Source: Oceanicoccus sagamiensis
Lineage (GTDB): Bacteria; Pseudomonadota; Gammaproteobacteria; Pseudomonadales; Dasaniaceae
Direction of reading: 5' to 3'
Length of the DNA: 64,000 nt
NCBI RefSeq assembly: GCF_002117105.1
Contig: NZ_CP019343.1
Span: forward strand, 3,534,001 to 3,598,000
Below, one piece after another: positions 57,175 to 64,000 of the stretch. Below the pieces are notes generated by a model. That model ran no database searches. It saw nothing but the letters and a program-made list of their open reading frames with translations, and had not been told where the DNA came from. The position numbers were made by a program, and so were the translations under genes. The first letter of the stretch is position 1. Every line of letters starts with the position of its first letter.

Positions 57175-57732
57175 ATGTTGACCGCCCCCCTGCCAAGCCA
57201 GATAGATATCCGTAAATTGGTGGTGAAAGGTGCTGAAATCAGTGCTAATCCGCCGATTTCATCCCTGCCTCGTATCGAGGACTTATTGGCTGAGGGTGAT
57301 AGCGGTAAAGACAGCGAAATCGCGGTTAAACTTGAGTTCTATATAGATGATGAACGCAAGCGCAGGGTAGACGGTAAAATCACTGGCACCGTGAATATGA
57401 CTTGCCAGCGCTGTCTAGAGCCGATGCCGGTTCCGATTGATGTGCAGTTTGAATTGGGTATTGTTTGGTCCGAAGAGGATGCAGAACGTTTACCTAAAAC
57501 ATTAGAGCCATTAATTGTTGGAGAAGAATTAGTTGATCTTGCAGATATTGTCTCGGAAGAGTTGATCTTAAGTTTGCCCTATGTGAATTATCACCCAGCG
57601 GCAGATTGTAAGCAGGATGTAGGTTATAGCAGTGTTGATCCTGAAGCGGCCGAAGCGGTTGCAAAGGCAGACGCAGATAATGAGAAGGACAATCCTTTTC
57701 ACGTTTTAGAACAGTTAAAATTCGATAAGTAA
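57175..57732 (+). CDS. yceD: YceD family protein (DUF177), 23S rRNA accumulation
   Basis: 185 residues from the ATG at 57175, which gives MLTAPLPSQIDIRKLVVKG, the usual YceD beginning; the frame is open upstream to a TTG at 57121. The family core contains MTCQRCLEPMPVPIDVQFELG with the conserved CxxC, an acidic centre (EPLIVGEELVDLADIVSEELILSLPYV) and a later PAADC. YceD is needed for normal 23S rRNA levels and is linked to rpmF across bacteria and plants. rpmF starts 41 bp downstream and is probably co-transcribed. Confidence 0.93.
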   Translation: MLTAPLPSQIDIRKLVVKGAEISANPPISSLPRIEDLLAEGDSGKDSEIAVKLEFYIDDERKRRVDGKITGTVNMTCQRCLEPMPVPIDVQFELGIVWSEEDAERLPKTLEPLIVGEELVDLADIVSEELILSLPYVNYHPAADCKQDVGYSSVDPEAAEAVAKADADNEKDNPFHVLEQLKFDK

Positions 57733-57773
57733 TTGCGTGATGCAATCACTGAGTAAGTAGAGGAGTTAAGGCC

Positions 57774-57956
57774 ATGGCCGTACAAAAGAGTAAAGTAACC
57801 CGTTCACGTCGCGGTCAGCGTCGTTCACACGATTCGCTAACCGGACCAACGCTGTCTGTTGATCCTACCAGCGGTGAAACTCATCGTCGTCACCACGTAT
57901 CAGCTGACGGTTTCTACCGTGGCAAAAAAGTTGTTGATACTCAAGACGACGAGTAA
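57774..57956 (+). CDS. rpmF: 50S ribosomal protein L32
   Basis: 60 residues, standard length. [20 protein letters not shown] at the start and [14 protein letters not shown] at the end are typical L32. It lacks the four zinc-binding Cys of some L32 forms, the usual gammaproteobacterial state. The ribosome site GAGGAG lies upstream. It belongs to the yceD-rpmF-plsX group. Confidence 0.97.
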   Translation: MAVQKSKVTRSRRGQRRSHDSLTGPTLSVDPTSGETHRRHHVSADGFYRGKKVVDTQDDE

Positions 57957-57976
57957 TCAAAGTTTTAGACCATTAA

Positions 57977-58984
57977 ATGGCTTCGCGAATACGCATAGCT
58001 ATTGATTGTATGGGCGGGGACTTCGGTCTCCGCGTTTCTATCCCCGCCGCTGTAACATCTCTTTCCCAATTTTCTGATATTGAACTCACGCTTGTGGGTG
58101 AGCAATCCGCTATTGAATCGGCGCTACCCGATACCGACCGCAACCGCTTAACGATTGTACATGCCCCTGACGTTGTCACGATGTCAGATAAACCCTCTCA
58201 TGCCCTAAGAAAAAAATCCCAGTCTTCAATGCGTATGGCCATTGATTTGCTAAAGGACAAGCAAGTAGATGCCGTGGTCAGTGCTGGTAATACCGGAGCC
58301 TTAATGGCTATGGGAAGTTATGTGCTAAAAACCTTGCCGGGTATTGATCGTCCGGCGATTTGCTCGGCGGTCCCTTCGGTTAAAGGGCATAGCTATTTAT
58401 TAGACCTGGGGGCCAATGTCGACAGCAGTGCCAGTCATCTGCATCAGTTTGCAGTCATGGGTTCGGCCCTGGCTTGTGCCGTTGATGGTATTGAAAGCCC
58501 GCGAGTGGCGCTACTCAATATTGGCGAAGAAGCTACCAAAGGTAATGAGCAAGTTAAATTAGCGGATGCATTGATTCGGGCTAATCAGCAGCTAAACTAT
58601 ATCGGCTTTATAGAAGGTGACGGGCTATTTGCCGCCAGTGCCGATGTGATTGTTGCTGATGGTTTTGTCGGTAATGTGGCCTTGAAGGCCTGTGAAGGCA
58701 CAGCGGCTTATATCTCAGGGATTTTAAATGAGAGTTTTAAAGCGAACTGGCTAAGTCGTATGGCCGGTTTTTTTGCTTTGCCTGTCCTCAAAAGAATCTA
58801 CCAAAAGCTGGATCCTGAACAGTATAATGGCGCCAGTTTTTTAGGCTTGCAGGGTGTGGTGGTTAAAAGCCACGGCAGCAGTAATGTCAAAGGTTTTGTA
58901 CATGCGATTGAGCAAGCACGGTTGGAAGTTGCTAGTAATATGCTGGATATGATCGATCAGCAACTGACGACTTTATCAGAATAA
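57977..58984 (+). CDS. plsX: Acyl-ACP:phosphate acyltransferase PlsX
   Basis: 335 residues. IAIDCMGGDFG at the start, MRMAIDLLKDKQVDAVVSAGNTGALMA, SYLLDLGANVDS, LLNIGEEATKGNEQ and GFIEGDGLF are PlsX signatures. It makes acyl phosphate from acyl-ACP, the donor used by PlsY in phosphatidic acid synthesis. It starts 20 bp after rpmF and precedes fabD, the standard order that ties phospholipid to fatty acid synthesis. Confidence 0.96.
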   Translation: MASRIRIAIDCMGGDFGLRVSIPAAVTSLSQFSDIELTLVGEQSAIESALPDTDRNRLTIVHAPDVVTMSDKPSHALRKKSQSSMRMAIDLLKDKQVDAVVSAGNTGALMAMGSYVLKTLPGIDRPAICSAVPSVKGHSYLLDLGANVDSSASHLHQFAVMGSALACAVDGIESPRVALLNIGEEATKGNEQVKLADALIRANQQLNYIGFIEGDGLFAASADVIVADGFVGNVALKACEGTAAYISGILNESFKANWLSRMAGFFALPVLKRIYQKLDPEQYNGASFLGLQGVVVKSHGSSNVKGFVHAIEQARLEVASNMLDMIDQQLTTLSE

Positions 58985-58996
58985 AGTTTAAGTTTG

Positions 58997-59035
58997 TCAT
59001 ACCCGCCTTTGCGGGGATGATGGGTGTTTTTTTTT
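58997..59035 (+). repeat. Palindromic CCCGC/GCGGG element with T-run between plsX and fabD
   Basis: TCATaCCCGC and GCGGGgATGA pair around CTTT (5+4 bp with one mismatch), followed after 5 bases by nine T. The GTCATxCCCGC form resembles dispersed REP-like elements common in gammaproteobacteria. The T-run could make it a partial terminator that lowers fabD expression. Confidence 0.55.
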
Positions 59036-59054
59036 AAGAAAGGATAAATAATCG

Positions 59055-59984
59055 ATGAGTGATCAAACACTTGCCTTTGTCTTTCCCGGTCAGGGCTCAC
59101 AAAAAGTTGGTATGTTGGCGGATATAGCCGAGCAGCATGCCGTGGTTCAAGAAACCTTTGCCGAAGCGTCGGATGCTCTGGCTTACGATCTCTGGGACCT
59201 TATTCAAAACGGTGAACAGGAACAATTAAACCTGACCGAAAGAACTCAACCGATTTTATTGACCGCCAGTGTTGCTCTTTGGCGTGTCTGGGAGCAGCAA
59301 GGTGGTGCCAGACCTGCAATGATGGCAGGACATAGTCTGGGCGAATTTTCAGCGCTGGTTTGTGCCGGTAGTTTGGCTTTTGCTGACGCGGTAACCCTGG
59401 TGCGTGATCGCGGCCAGTTTATGCAAACAGCAGTGCCGGTTGGTGAAGGGGCTATGGCCGCTGTCTTGGGGCTTGATGATGAGGTCATTATTGATATCTG
59501 TCAGCAGACGGGTGCAGAAGCCGTTAACTTTAATTCTCCAGGTCAGGTGGTTATTGCGGGTAAGGTAGCAGCGGTAGATCAAGCGATTGTCTTGCTCAAA
59601 GAAGCCGGCGCCAAACGGGCAATGCCACTACCGGTCAGCGCACCTTTCCATACCTCGTTGATGCGTCCCGCCGGTGAAAAGCTGGCAGAAAAAGTGGCTG
59701 AGTTAGCGGTAAGTGCTCCAGCAACGCCGGTTGTACATAATGTGCATGCCCAGACAGAATCTGAACCGGAAAAAATTAAAACCTTATTGGTTGAGCAAAT
59801 TTATAGCCCGGTTAAATGGACCAGCTGTATTCAAACCATGGCCGCTGCAGGTATTAGCAATACCCTTGAATGTGGCCCAGGTAAAGTGCTGGGTGGTTTA
59901 AGTCGTCGTATCGACCGCTCGCTAAGCAGTTTTAGTATTGAAGACCCTGCCGGTTTAGAAAAAGCATTGGCAGAATTTAACTAA
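59055..59984 (+). CDS. fabD: Malonyl-CoA:ACP malonyltransferase
   Basis: 309 residues. FVFPGQGSQ near the start, catalytic Ser94 in GHSLGEFSAL, and His199 in PVSAPFHTSLM are the family's active-site features; ECGPGKVLGGL is the C-terminal motif. It loads malonate onto ACP for chain extension. AGGA lies upstream of the ATG. fabG follows 15 bp later. Confidence 0.97.
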   Translation: MSDQTLAFVFPGQGSQKVGMLADIAEQHAVVQETFAEASDALAYDLWDLIQNGEQEQLNLTERTQPILLTASVALWRVWEQQGGARPAMMAGHSLGEFSALVCAGSLAFADAVTLVRDRGQFMQTAVPVGEGAMAAVLGLDDEVIIDICQQTGAEAVNFNSPGQVVIAGKVAAVDQAIVLLKEAGAKRAMPLPVSAPFHTSLMRPAGEKLAEKVAELAVSAPATPVVHNVHAQTESEPEKIKTLLVEQIYSPVKWTSCIQTMAAAGISNTLECGPGKVLGGLSRRIDRSLSSFSIEDPAGLEKALAEFN

Positions 59985-59999
59985 TTATTGGAGAGAAAA

Positions 60000-60737
60000 A
60001 TGTCGGATAAAGTTGCATTAGTGACAGGGGCGAGTCGCGGTATTGGTCAGGCTATAGCTAAGCAGTTAGGTGCTGATGGCTTTACTGTTGTTGGCACGGC
60101 CACCACAGAAGGTGGTGCAGAAAACATTAGTGCCTATATGGCCGAGGCGGGTATGGCTGGCGAAGGTATGATGCTGAATGTATCTGATGCAGATTCAGTG
60201 GCGTCGGTATTAAAAGCTATTGCTGAAAAATATGCGGCTCCCACGGTACTGGTTAACAATGCCGGTATTACCGGAGATAACCTGCTAATGAGAATGAAAG
60301 AAGATGAGTGGGATAATGTGATGGCCACTAATCTGACCTCCATCTTCCGTCTTTCCAAGGCCTGTGTTCGTGGTATGTCTAAAGCGCGTTGGGGTCGTAT
60401 TATTAATATCAGCTCTGTAGTGGGCTCGATGGGTAATGCAGGTCAGTCCAACTATGCCGCGACCAAGGCCGGTATGGAGGGTTTTTCCCGTTCGCTGGCT
60501 AAAGAATTAGGCGCTCGCAGTATTACTGTTAACGCGGTAGCACCGGGTTTTATTGATACAGATATGACCAAAGAGCTGCCCGAAGAGAACAAAAACCTGA
60601 TGCTTTCACAGATCCCTTTGTCCCGTTTAGGGCAGCCAGAAGAGATTGCAGGTGTGGTTGGCTTCCTTGCTAGTGACGCCGGAGGCTATATTACCGGTGA
60701 AACCATCCATGTTAATGGTGGTATGTATATGGGTTAA
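60000..60737 (+). CDS. fabG: 3-oxoacyl-ACP reductase
   Basis: 245 residues from the ATG at 60000 (GGAGAG upstream). SDR features: TGASRGIGQ for NADPH, NNAG, catalytic Ser139 in INISSVVG, Tyr152 and Lys156 in NYAATKAGMEG, and VAPGFIDTDMTK. It reduces 3-oxoacyl-ACP in each elongation cycle. It lies between fabD and acpP. The 228 bp to acpP hold no other gene and probably carry an acpP promoter. Confidence 0.97.
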   Translation: MSDKVALVTGASRGIGQAIAKQLGADGFTVVGTATTEGGAENISAYMAEAGMAGEGMMLNVSDADSVASVLKAIAEKYAAPTVLVNNAGITGDNLLMRMKEDEWDNVMATNLTSIFRLSKACVRGMSKARWGRIINISSVVGSMGNAGQSNYAATKAGMEGFSRSLAKELGARSITVNAVAPGFIDTDMTKELPEENKNLMLSQIPLSRLGQPEEIAGVVGFLASDAGGYITGETIHVNGGMYMG

Positions 60738-60965
60738 GTTGCTGAAATATAAGATCTTTTTATAATTTTAGCAGATTTAATCAAGGTTTTTTAGAAAACC
60801 GTGGTACACAGCGGATAAAATCGAGTAAAATGCCCGCCGAAAATCAGTAGTAATGCCTATATAAGCTTTACTCGCTATGATTTGGTTTTCGTGGGTGAAA
60901 GCTTAAACAATATTGAACAATCTATAGAGCTATTTATAGCTACACAACAGGAGTCGATTACGACC

Positions 60966-61202
60966 ATGAGCAGCATTGAAGAACGCGTAAAGAAAATTGT
61001 TGCAGAGCAACTAGGTGTTAAAGAAGACGAAGTACAGACCTCAGCTTCTTTTGTAGAAGATTTGGGTGCAGATTCACTGGACACCGTTGAATTGGTAATG
61101 GCTCTGGAAGAAGAATTCGAAACTGAAATTCCTGATGAAGAAGCCGAGCAAATTACTACTGTTCAGTTGGCTATCGACTATATCAACAAAAACCTGGGTT
61201 AA
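60966..61202 (+). CDS. acpP: Acyl carrier protein
   Basis: 78 residues, acidic, from the ATG at 60966. This start gives [17 protein letters not shown], the standard AcpP opening; the frame is open 28 codons further but that extension is not ACP-like. Ser37 in [10 protein letters not shown] takes the 4'-phosphopantetheine arm that carries growing acyl chains. AGGAG lies 12 bases upstream, slightly far. A strong terminator follows. Confidence 0.98.
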   Translation: MSSIEERVKKIVAEQLGVKEDEVQTSASFVEDLGADSLDTVELVMALEEEFETEIPDEEAEQITTVQLAIDYINKNLG

Positions 61203-61248
61203 CTCCTTCGTCTGCATTGCTATTGGCATTGCAGAGGTAAACCTTTTT

Positions 61249-61283
61249 AAAAGCCGTTCTATTGTTTAATAGAGCGGCTTTTT
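61249..61283 (+). terminator. Intrinsic terminator after acpP
   Basis: A 14-bp stem (AAAGCCGTTCTATT against AATAGAGCGGCTTT, one G-T pair) with a GTTT loop and a T-run of five. It ends the acpP transcript and would let fabF be expressed separately. Confidence 0.9.
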
Positions 61284-61400
61284 GTTATCCGGGTTTTGTC
61301 TCAGGCCGCTCTTAATGGTTAAATAAGCATTATGGTTAGTGAACTTCAGTCGTTAATTTTTGTAATCCGTTGTTACCGTGTCATCGCATAGGAGGCAGTA

Positions 61401-62642
61401 GTGTCAAAACGAAGAGTTGTAGTCACCGGTTTGGGTTTGGTTACACCCGTTGGGAATGATGTAAATAGCACTTGGCAAAATATCGTCAATGGTAAAAGTG
61501 GTATTGGTCCACTGGAGCAATTTGATGTCTCCGCTTACAGCACCCGTTTTGGTGGTTCGGTAAAGGATTTTGATGTTACTGACTATATGACAGCAAAGGA
61601 TGCCCGGAAAATGGATACCTTTATCCAGTATGGTATGGCTGCTGGTATTCAAGCAATAGAAGATTCAGGCCTGGAAGTCACTGATGAAAATGCTGGCCGT
61701 ATTGGTGTGGCTATCGGTTCCGGTATTGGCGGTGTCAGTTATATTGAAGAAAATTATCAAAAGCTGATCAATAGCGGCCCAAGAAAAATCTCTCCGTTTT
61801 TTGTCCCCGGTACTGTTATCAATATGGTGGCTGGTAACCTGTCGATTAAATATGGTTTGCAGGGCCCTAACTTTGCGATCACTACCGCCTGTACCACTGG
61901 TACACACAATATTGGTCATGCTGCCCGTGTCATTGCCTATGGTGATGCCGATGTGATGGTAGCCGGTGGTTCTGAAATGTCATCCACACCTCTGGGCTTG
62001 GGTGGCTTTGCCGCTGCCCGGGCTTTATCAACCCGCAATGATGATCCGCAGCGCGCCAGCCGCCCCTGGGATAAAGACCGCGATGGTTTTGTTTTGTCTG
62101 ACGGTGCTGGTATGTTGGTATTAGAAGAATATGAAACCGCCAGGGCTCGTGGTGCCACTATCTACGCTGAATTGGTAGGTTTTGGCATGAGTGGTGATGC
62201 CTACCATATGACATCACCTCCTGAAGATGGCCGTGGTGCAGCGGCTTCTATGCGTAATGCAATTTTGGATGCAGGTATTAATGTTGATCAGGTCAATTAT
62301 ATTAATGCTCACGGCACGTCGACACAGGCAGGTGATGTGGCGGAAAGTAAAGCGGTAGAGTCAGTTTTGGGTGATGCGGCGAATAGTGTGGCGGTCAGTT
62401 CAACAAAATCTATGGTTGGTCATTTGCTAGGAGCTGCTGGTGCTGTAGAAGCAGTCTTTTCCATTTTGGCCATTCGCGATCAGGTGGCTCCACCAACAAT
62501 TAACCTGGATAACCCCGACGAAGGTTGTAATTTGAATTATGTGCCGTATACCGCTCAGGAAATGACAATCAACTATGCCTTATCCAATTCCTTTGGCTTT
62601 GGTGGCACCAATGGCAGTTTGCTCTTTGGCAAATGTGATTAG
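61401..62642 (+). CDS. fabF: 3-oxoacyl-ACP synthase II
   Basis: 413 residues, GTG start with GGAGG at good spacing. The Cys-His-His triad is Cys164 in [10 protein letters not shown], His304 in [11 protein letters not shown] and His341 in [13 protein letters not shown]. The C-terminal [13 protein letters not shown] is typical. FabF condenses malonyl-ACP with longer acyl-ACPs and adjusts cis-vaccenate content with temperature in E. coli. pabC starts 10 bp later. Confidence 0.97.
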   Translation: MSKRRVVVTGLGLVTPVGNDVNSTWQNIVNGKSGIGPLEQFDVSAYSTRFGGSVKDFDVTDYMTAKDARKMDTFIQYGMAAGIQAIEDSGLEVTDENAGRIGVAIGSGIGGVSYIEENYQKLINSGPRKISPFFVPGTVINMVAGNLSIKYGLQGPNFAITTACTTGTHNIGHAARVIAYGDADVMVAGGSEMSSTPLGLGGFAAARALSTRNDDPQRASRPWDKDRDGFVLSDGAGMLVLEEYETARARGATIYAELVGFGMSGDAYHMTSPPEDGRGAAASMRNAILDAGINVDQVNYINAHGTSTQAGDVAESKAVESVLGDAANSVAVSSTKSMVGHLLGAAGAVEAVFSILAIRDQVAPPTINLDNPDEGCNLNYVPYTAQEMTINYALSNSFGFGGTNGSLLFGKCD

Positions 62643-62652
62643 TTGATTATCC

Positions 62653-63489
62653 ATGCCCGCTGATGCATTGGTTAATGGTAGTTTCTCCCGCTCTATTGAT
62701 AGCCGCGATAGAGGTCTTGCCTATGGCGATGGGCTTTTTGAAACGATAAAAATCAATGCTGGTCACCCGGAGTTCTTATCGCTTCATTTAAGGCGTCTGC
62801 AATGGGGGTGTGCTCGCCTTGGTATTGATTGTGATGTGTCGGTCATTGAAAGTGATATAGAAAAAATCCTCCCTGTGGCTTCTACACAAGCGGCTGTTTT
62901 AAAAATTATTATTACCAGAGAGTCCGGGGGCAGGGGATATCAGCCTGATGCTAATGCAGGCTTTAACCGAATACTAAGGGTTGAAGGTTTAACCAGCGAT
63001 TACGCTGTAGAGGCAAGCCAGGGGGTTGCTGTAAGACTTTGCGATACTCGTTTGGGGATTAACCCTCAGTTAGCAGGTATCAAGCACTTATCCCGTTTGG
63101 AGAATGTGCTGGCCCGTGCTGAATGGCGTGATAAAGCAATTACAGAAGGTTTAATGTTCGATAGCGATGGCCGTTTAGTTGAAGGCACGATGTCGAATGT
63201 TTTTATCGTCAAAGATAAAGTCTTGTTAACACCCCGGTTACACCGCTGCGGTGTTAATGGTGTGATACGGCAACTGCTTATTGAGCAATTAGCACCGTCG
63301 CTAAAATTAAGTTGTGATACAGCTGATGTCGTTCTGGAGGATATTTATCAGGCCGAGGAAGTCTTTATCTGCAATAGTTTAATGGGCATAGTGCCGGTAG
63401 TGACCATAGGCTGCCATACAAAAACGATTGGCGATATCACCCGTTCACTACAGCAGTCATTGCAAGCGGTGAGAAACAGCCATGCCTAA
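62653..63489 (+). CDS. pabC: Aminodeoxychorismate lyase
   Basis: 278 residues of fold-type IV PLP enzyme. RGLAYGDGLFETIKI is the N-terminal signature; the PLP Lys is Lys144 in AGIKHLSRLENVLA; EGTMSNVFIVKD and the C-terminal EDIYQAEEVFICNSLMGIVPV follow. It releases pyruvate from aminodeoxychorismate to give p-aminobenzoate for folate. Its end overlaps the start of mltG by 8 bp, so the two are translated together, as in most gammaproteobacteria. Confidence 0.95.
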   Translation: MPADALVNGSFSRSIDSRDRGLAYGDGLFETIKINAGHPEFLSLHLRRLQWGCARLGIDCDVSVIESDIEKILPVASTQAAVLKIIITRESGGRGYQPDANAGFNRILRVEGLTSDYAVEASQGVAVRLCDTRLGINPQLAGIKHLSRLENVLARAEWRDKAITEGLMFDSDGRLVEGTMSNVFIVKDKVLLTPRLHRCGVNGVIRQLLIEQLAPSLKLSCDTADVVLEDIYQAEEVFICNSLMGIVPVVTIGCHTKTIGDITRSLQQSLQAVRNSHA

Positions 63490-64000
63490 GTTGCTTAGCA
63501 AAGTACTGTTCCTGTTAGTGTTGGCCGTGGTGGTGCTAATCGTTTTGGCCTATTCACAAATGCAGCGCTATTTAGCCACGCCGTTAAATATTCCTCAGGG
63601 CGGTGTTGAATATACACTGGCCAGAGGCGGCTCTTTAAATGCGCTGGCTTATAGTTTATCGAATAAGGGCTTGTTGACCTCGCCGCGTTGGCTAATTGCC
63701 TACAGCCGCCTCAGTAAAAGGGGGCAGGTGATCAAGGCGGGAGACTATTGGCTGGATGAAGGCTTAACGCCCTTAATACTGTTGGATAAGCTGGAGCAGG
63801 GTGATGTGCGCTACTATCAGGTCACGCTGGTGCCCGGTTGGACGCTGGGTCAGGTTTTAACGGCGCTGCGCTCCCAGCCTAAACTCAAACAAACCATTGC
63901 CAGTGATGCCCTGACGATTAAAGCCTCTGATCTGGGCATCGAGGTGCCTTATGAGCGGCTGGAAGGATTGTTCTTTCCCGATACTTACCGTTTTCATAGC
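63482..64000 (+). CDS. mltG: Endolytic murein transglycosylase MltG (YceG), 3' end outside window
   Basis: Only the first 173 codons are present; the right edge cuts the gene. The ATG at 63482 lies inside the end of pabC. The protein starts with one membrane helix (VLFLLVLAVVVLIVLAY), then a LysM-like segment (IPQGGVEYTLARGGSLNALA), SRLSKRGQVIKAGDYWL, a second repeat (VTLVPGWTLGQVL) and YERLEGLFFPDTYRF, where the YceG catalytic domain begins. MltG cuts new glycan strands and helps set their length. The catalytic Glu lies beyond the edge. Confidence 0.94.
   Translation, partial: MPKLLSKVLFLLVLAVVVLIVLAYSQMQRYLATPLNIPQGGVEYTLARGGSLNALAYSLSNKGLLTSPRWLIAYSRLSKRGQVIKAGDYWLDEGLTPLILLDKLEQGDVRYYQVTLVPGWTLGQVLTALRSQPKLKQTIASDALTIKASDLGIEVPYERLEGLFFPDTYRFHS

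Overview
The window looks like chromosomal DNA from a Gram-negative gammaproteobacterium of moderate GC, probably marine. The evidence is the order rne | rluC, HAD phosphatase, maf/yceF, yceD, rpmF, plsX, fabD, fabG, acpP, fabF, pabC, mltG, and the order yccA, tusD, tusC, tusB, tusE, ybiB-like beside tRNA-Ser. Both orders match my memory of Pseudomonas and its relatives. The giant calcium-binding repeat protein and two 7TMR-DISM kinases suggest a marine Cellvibrionales-type lineage; this placement is inference.

Positions 1-28763 belong to one reading frame that enters from the left edge. It encodes more than 9,580 residues (about 1 MDa) of a secreted repeat protein. Its parts are N-terminal beta modules with EF-hand-like loops, one of them interrupted by a helical insertion; RTX-type Gly/Asp repeats; long Calx-beta-like and related stretches; a tandem array of 522-bp units; and an acidic, Cys-containing tail. 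A small periplasmic adaptor (28874-29599) follows and may belong to its export machinery, but no ABC or outer-membrane component is visible.

Positions 29650-43000 are a mixed accessory region: a MarC-family membrane protein, an Ada-like DNA repair methyltransferase with an AraC-type domain, a protein resembling plant red chlorophyll catabolite reductase, a tail-to-tail sensor kinase and response regulator pair, a di-heme peroxidase gene broken by one missing base, a periplasmic PQQ dehydrogenase, a small PepSY-like protein, and a 967-codon hybrid histidine kinase (965 residues from its ATG). A pair of perfect inverted DnaA boxes lies in the gap before the hybrid kinase.

Positions 43000-51300 are housekeeping and tRNA-related genes: a dimeric dUTPase, a nuclease-like unknown with a membrane-anchored partner, phhB, trmA, galE, the ybiB-like gene, the tusDCBE sulfur relay for 2-thiouridine, yccA and tRNA-Ser(UGA).

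Positions 51300-64000 hold rne and, divergent from it across an 819-bp structured gap, the rluC-to-mltG cluster. This cluster joins ribosome maturation (rluC, yceD, rpmF) to phospholipid and fatty acid synthesis (plsX, fabD, fabG, acpP, fabF), folate synthesis (pabC) and peptidoglycan processing (mltG, cut by the right edge). The sppA gene I remember from the Pseudomonas version is absent.
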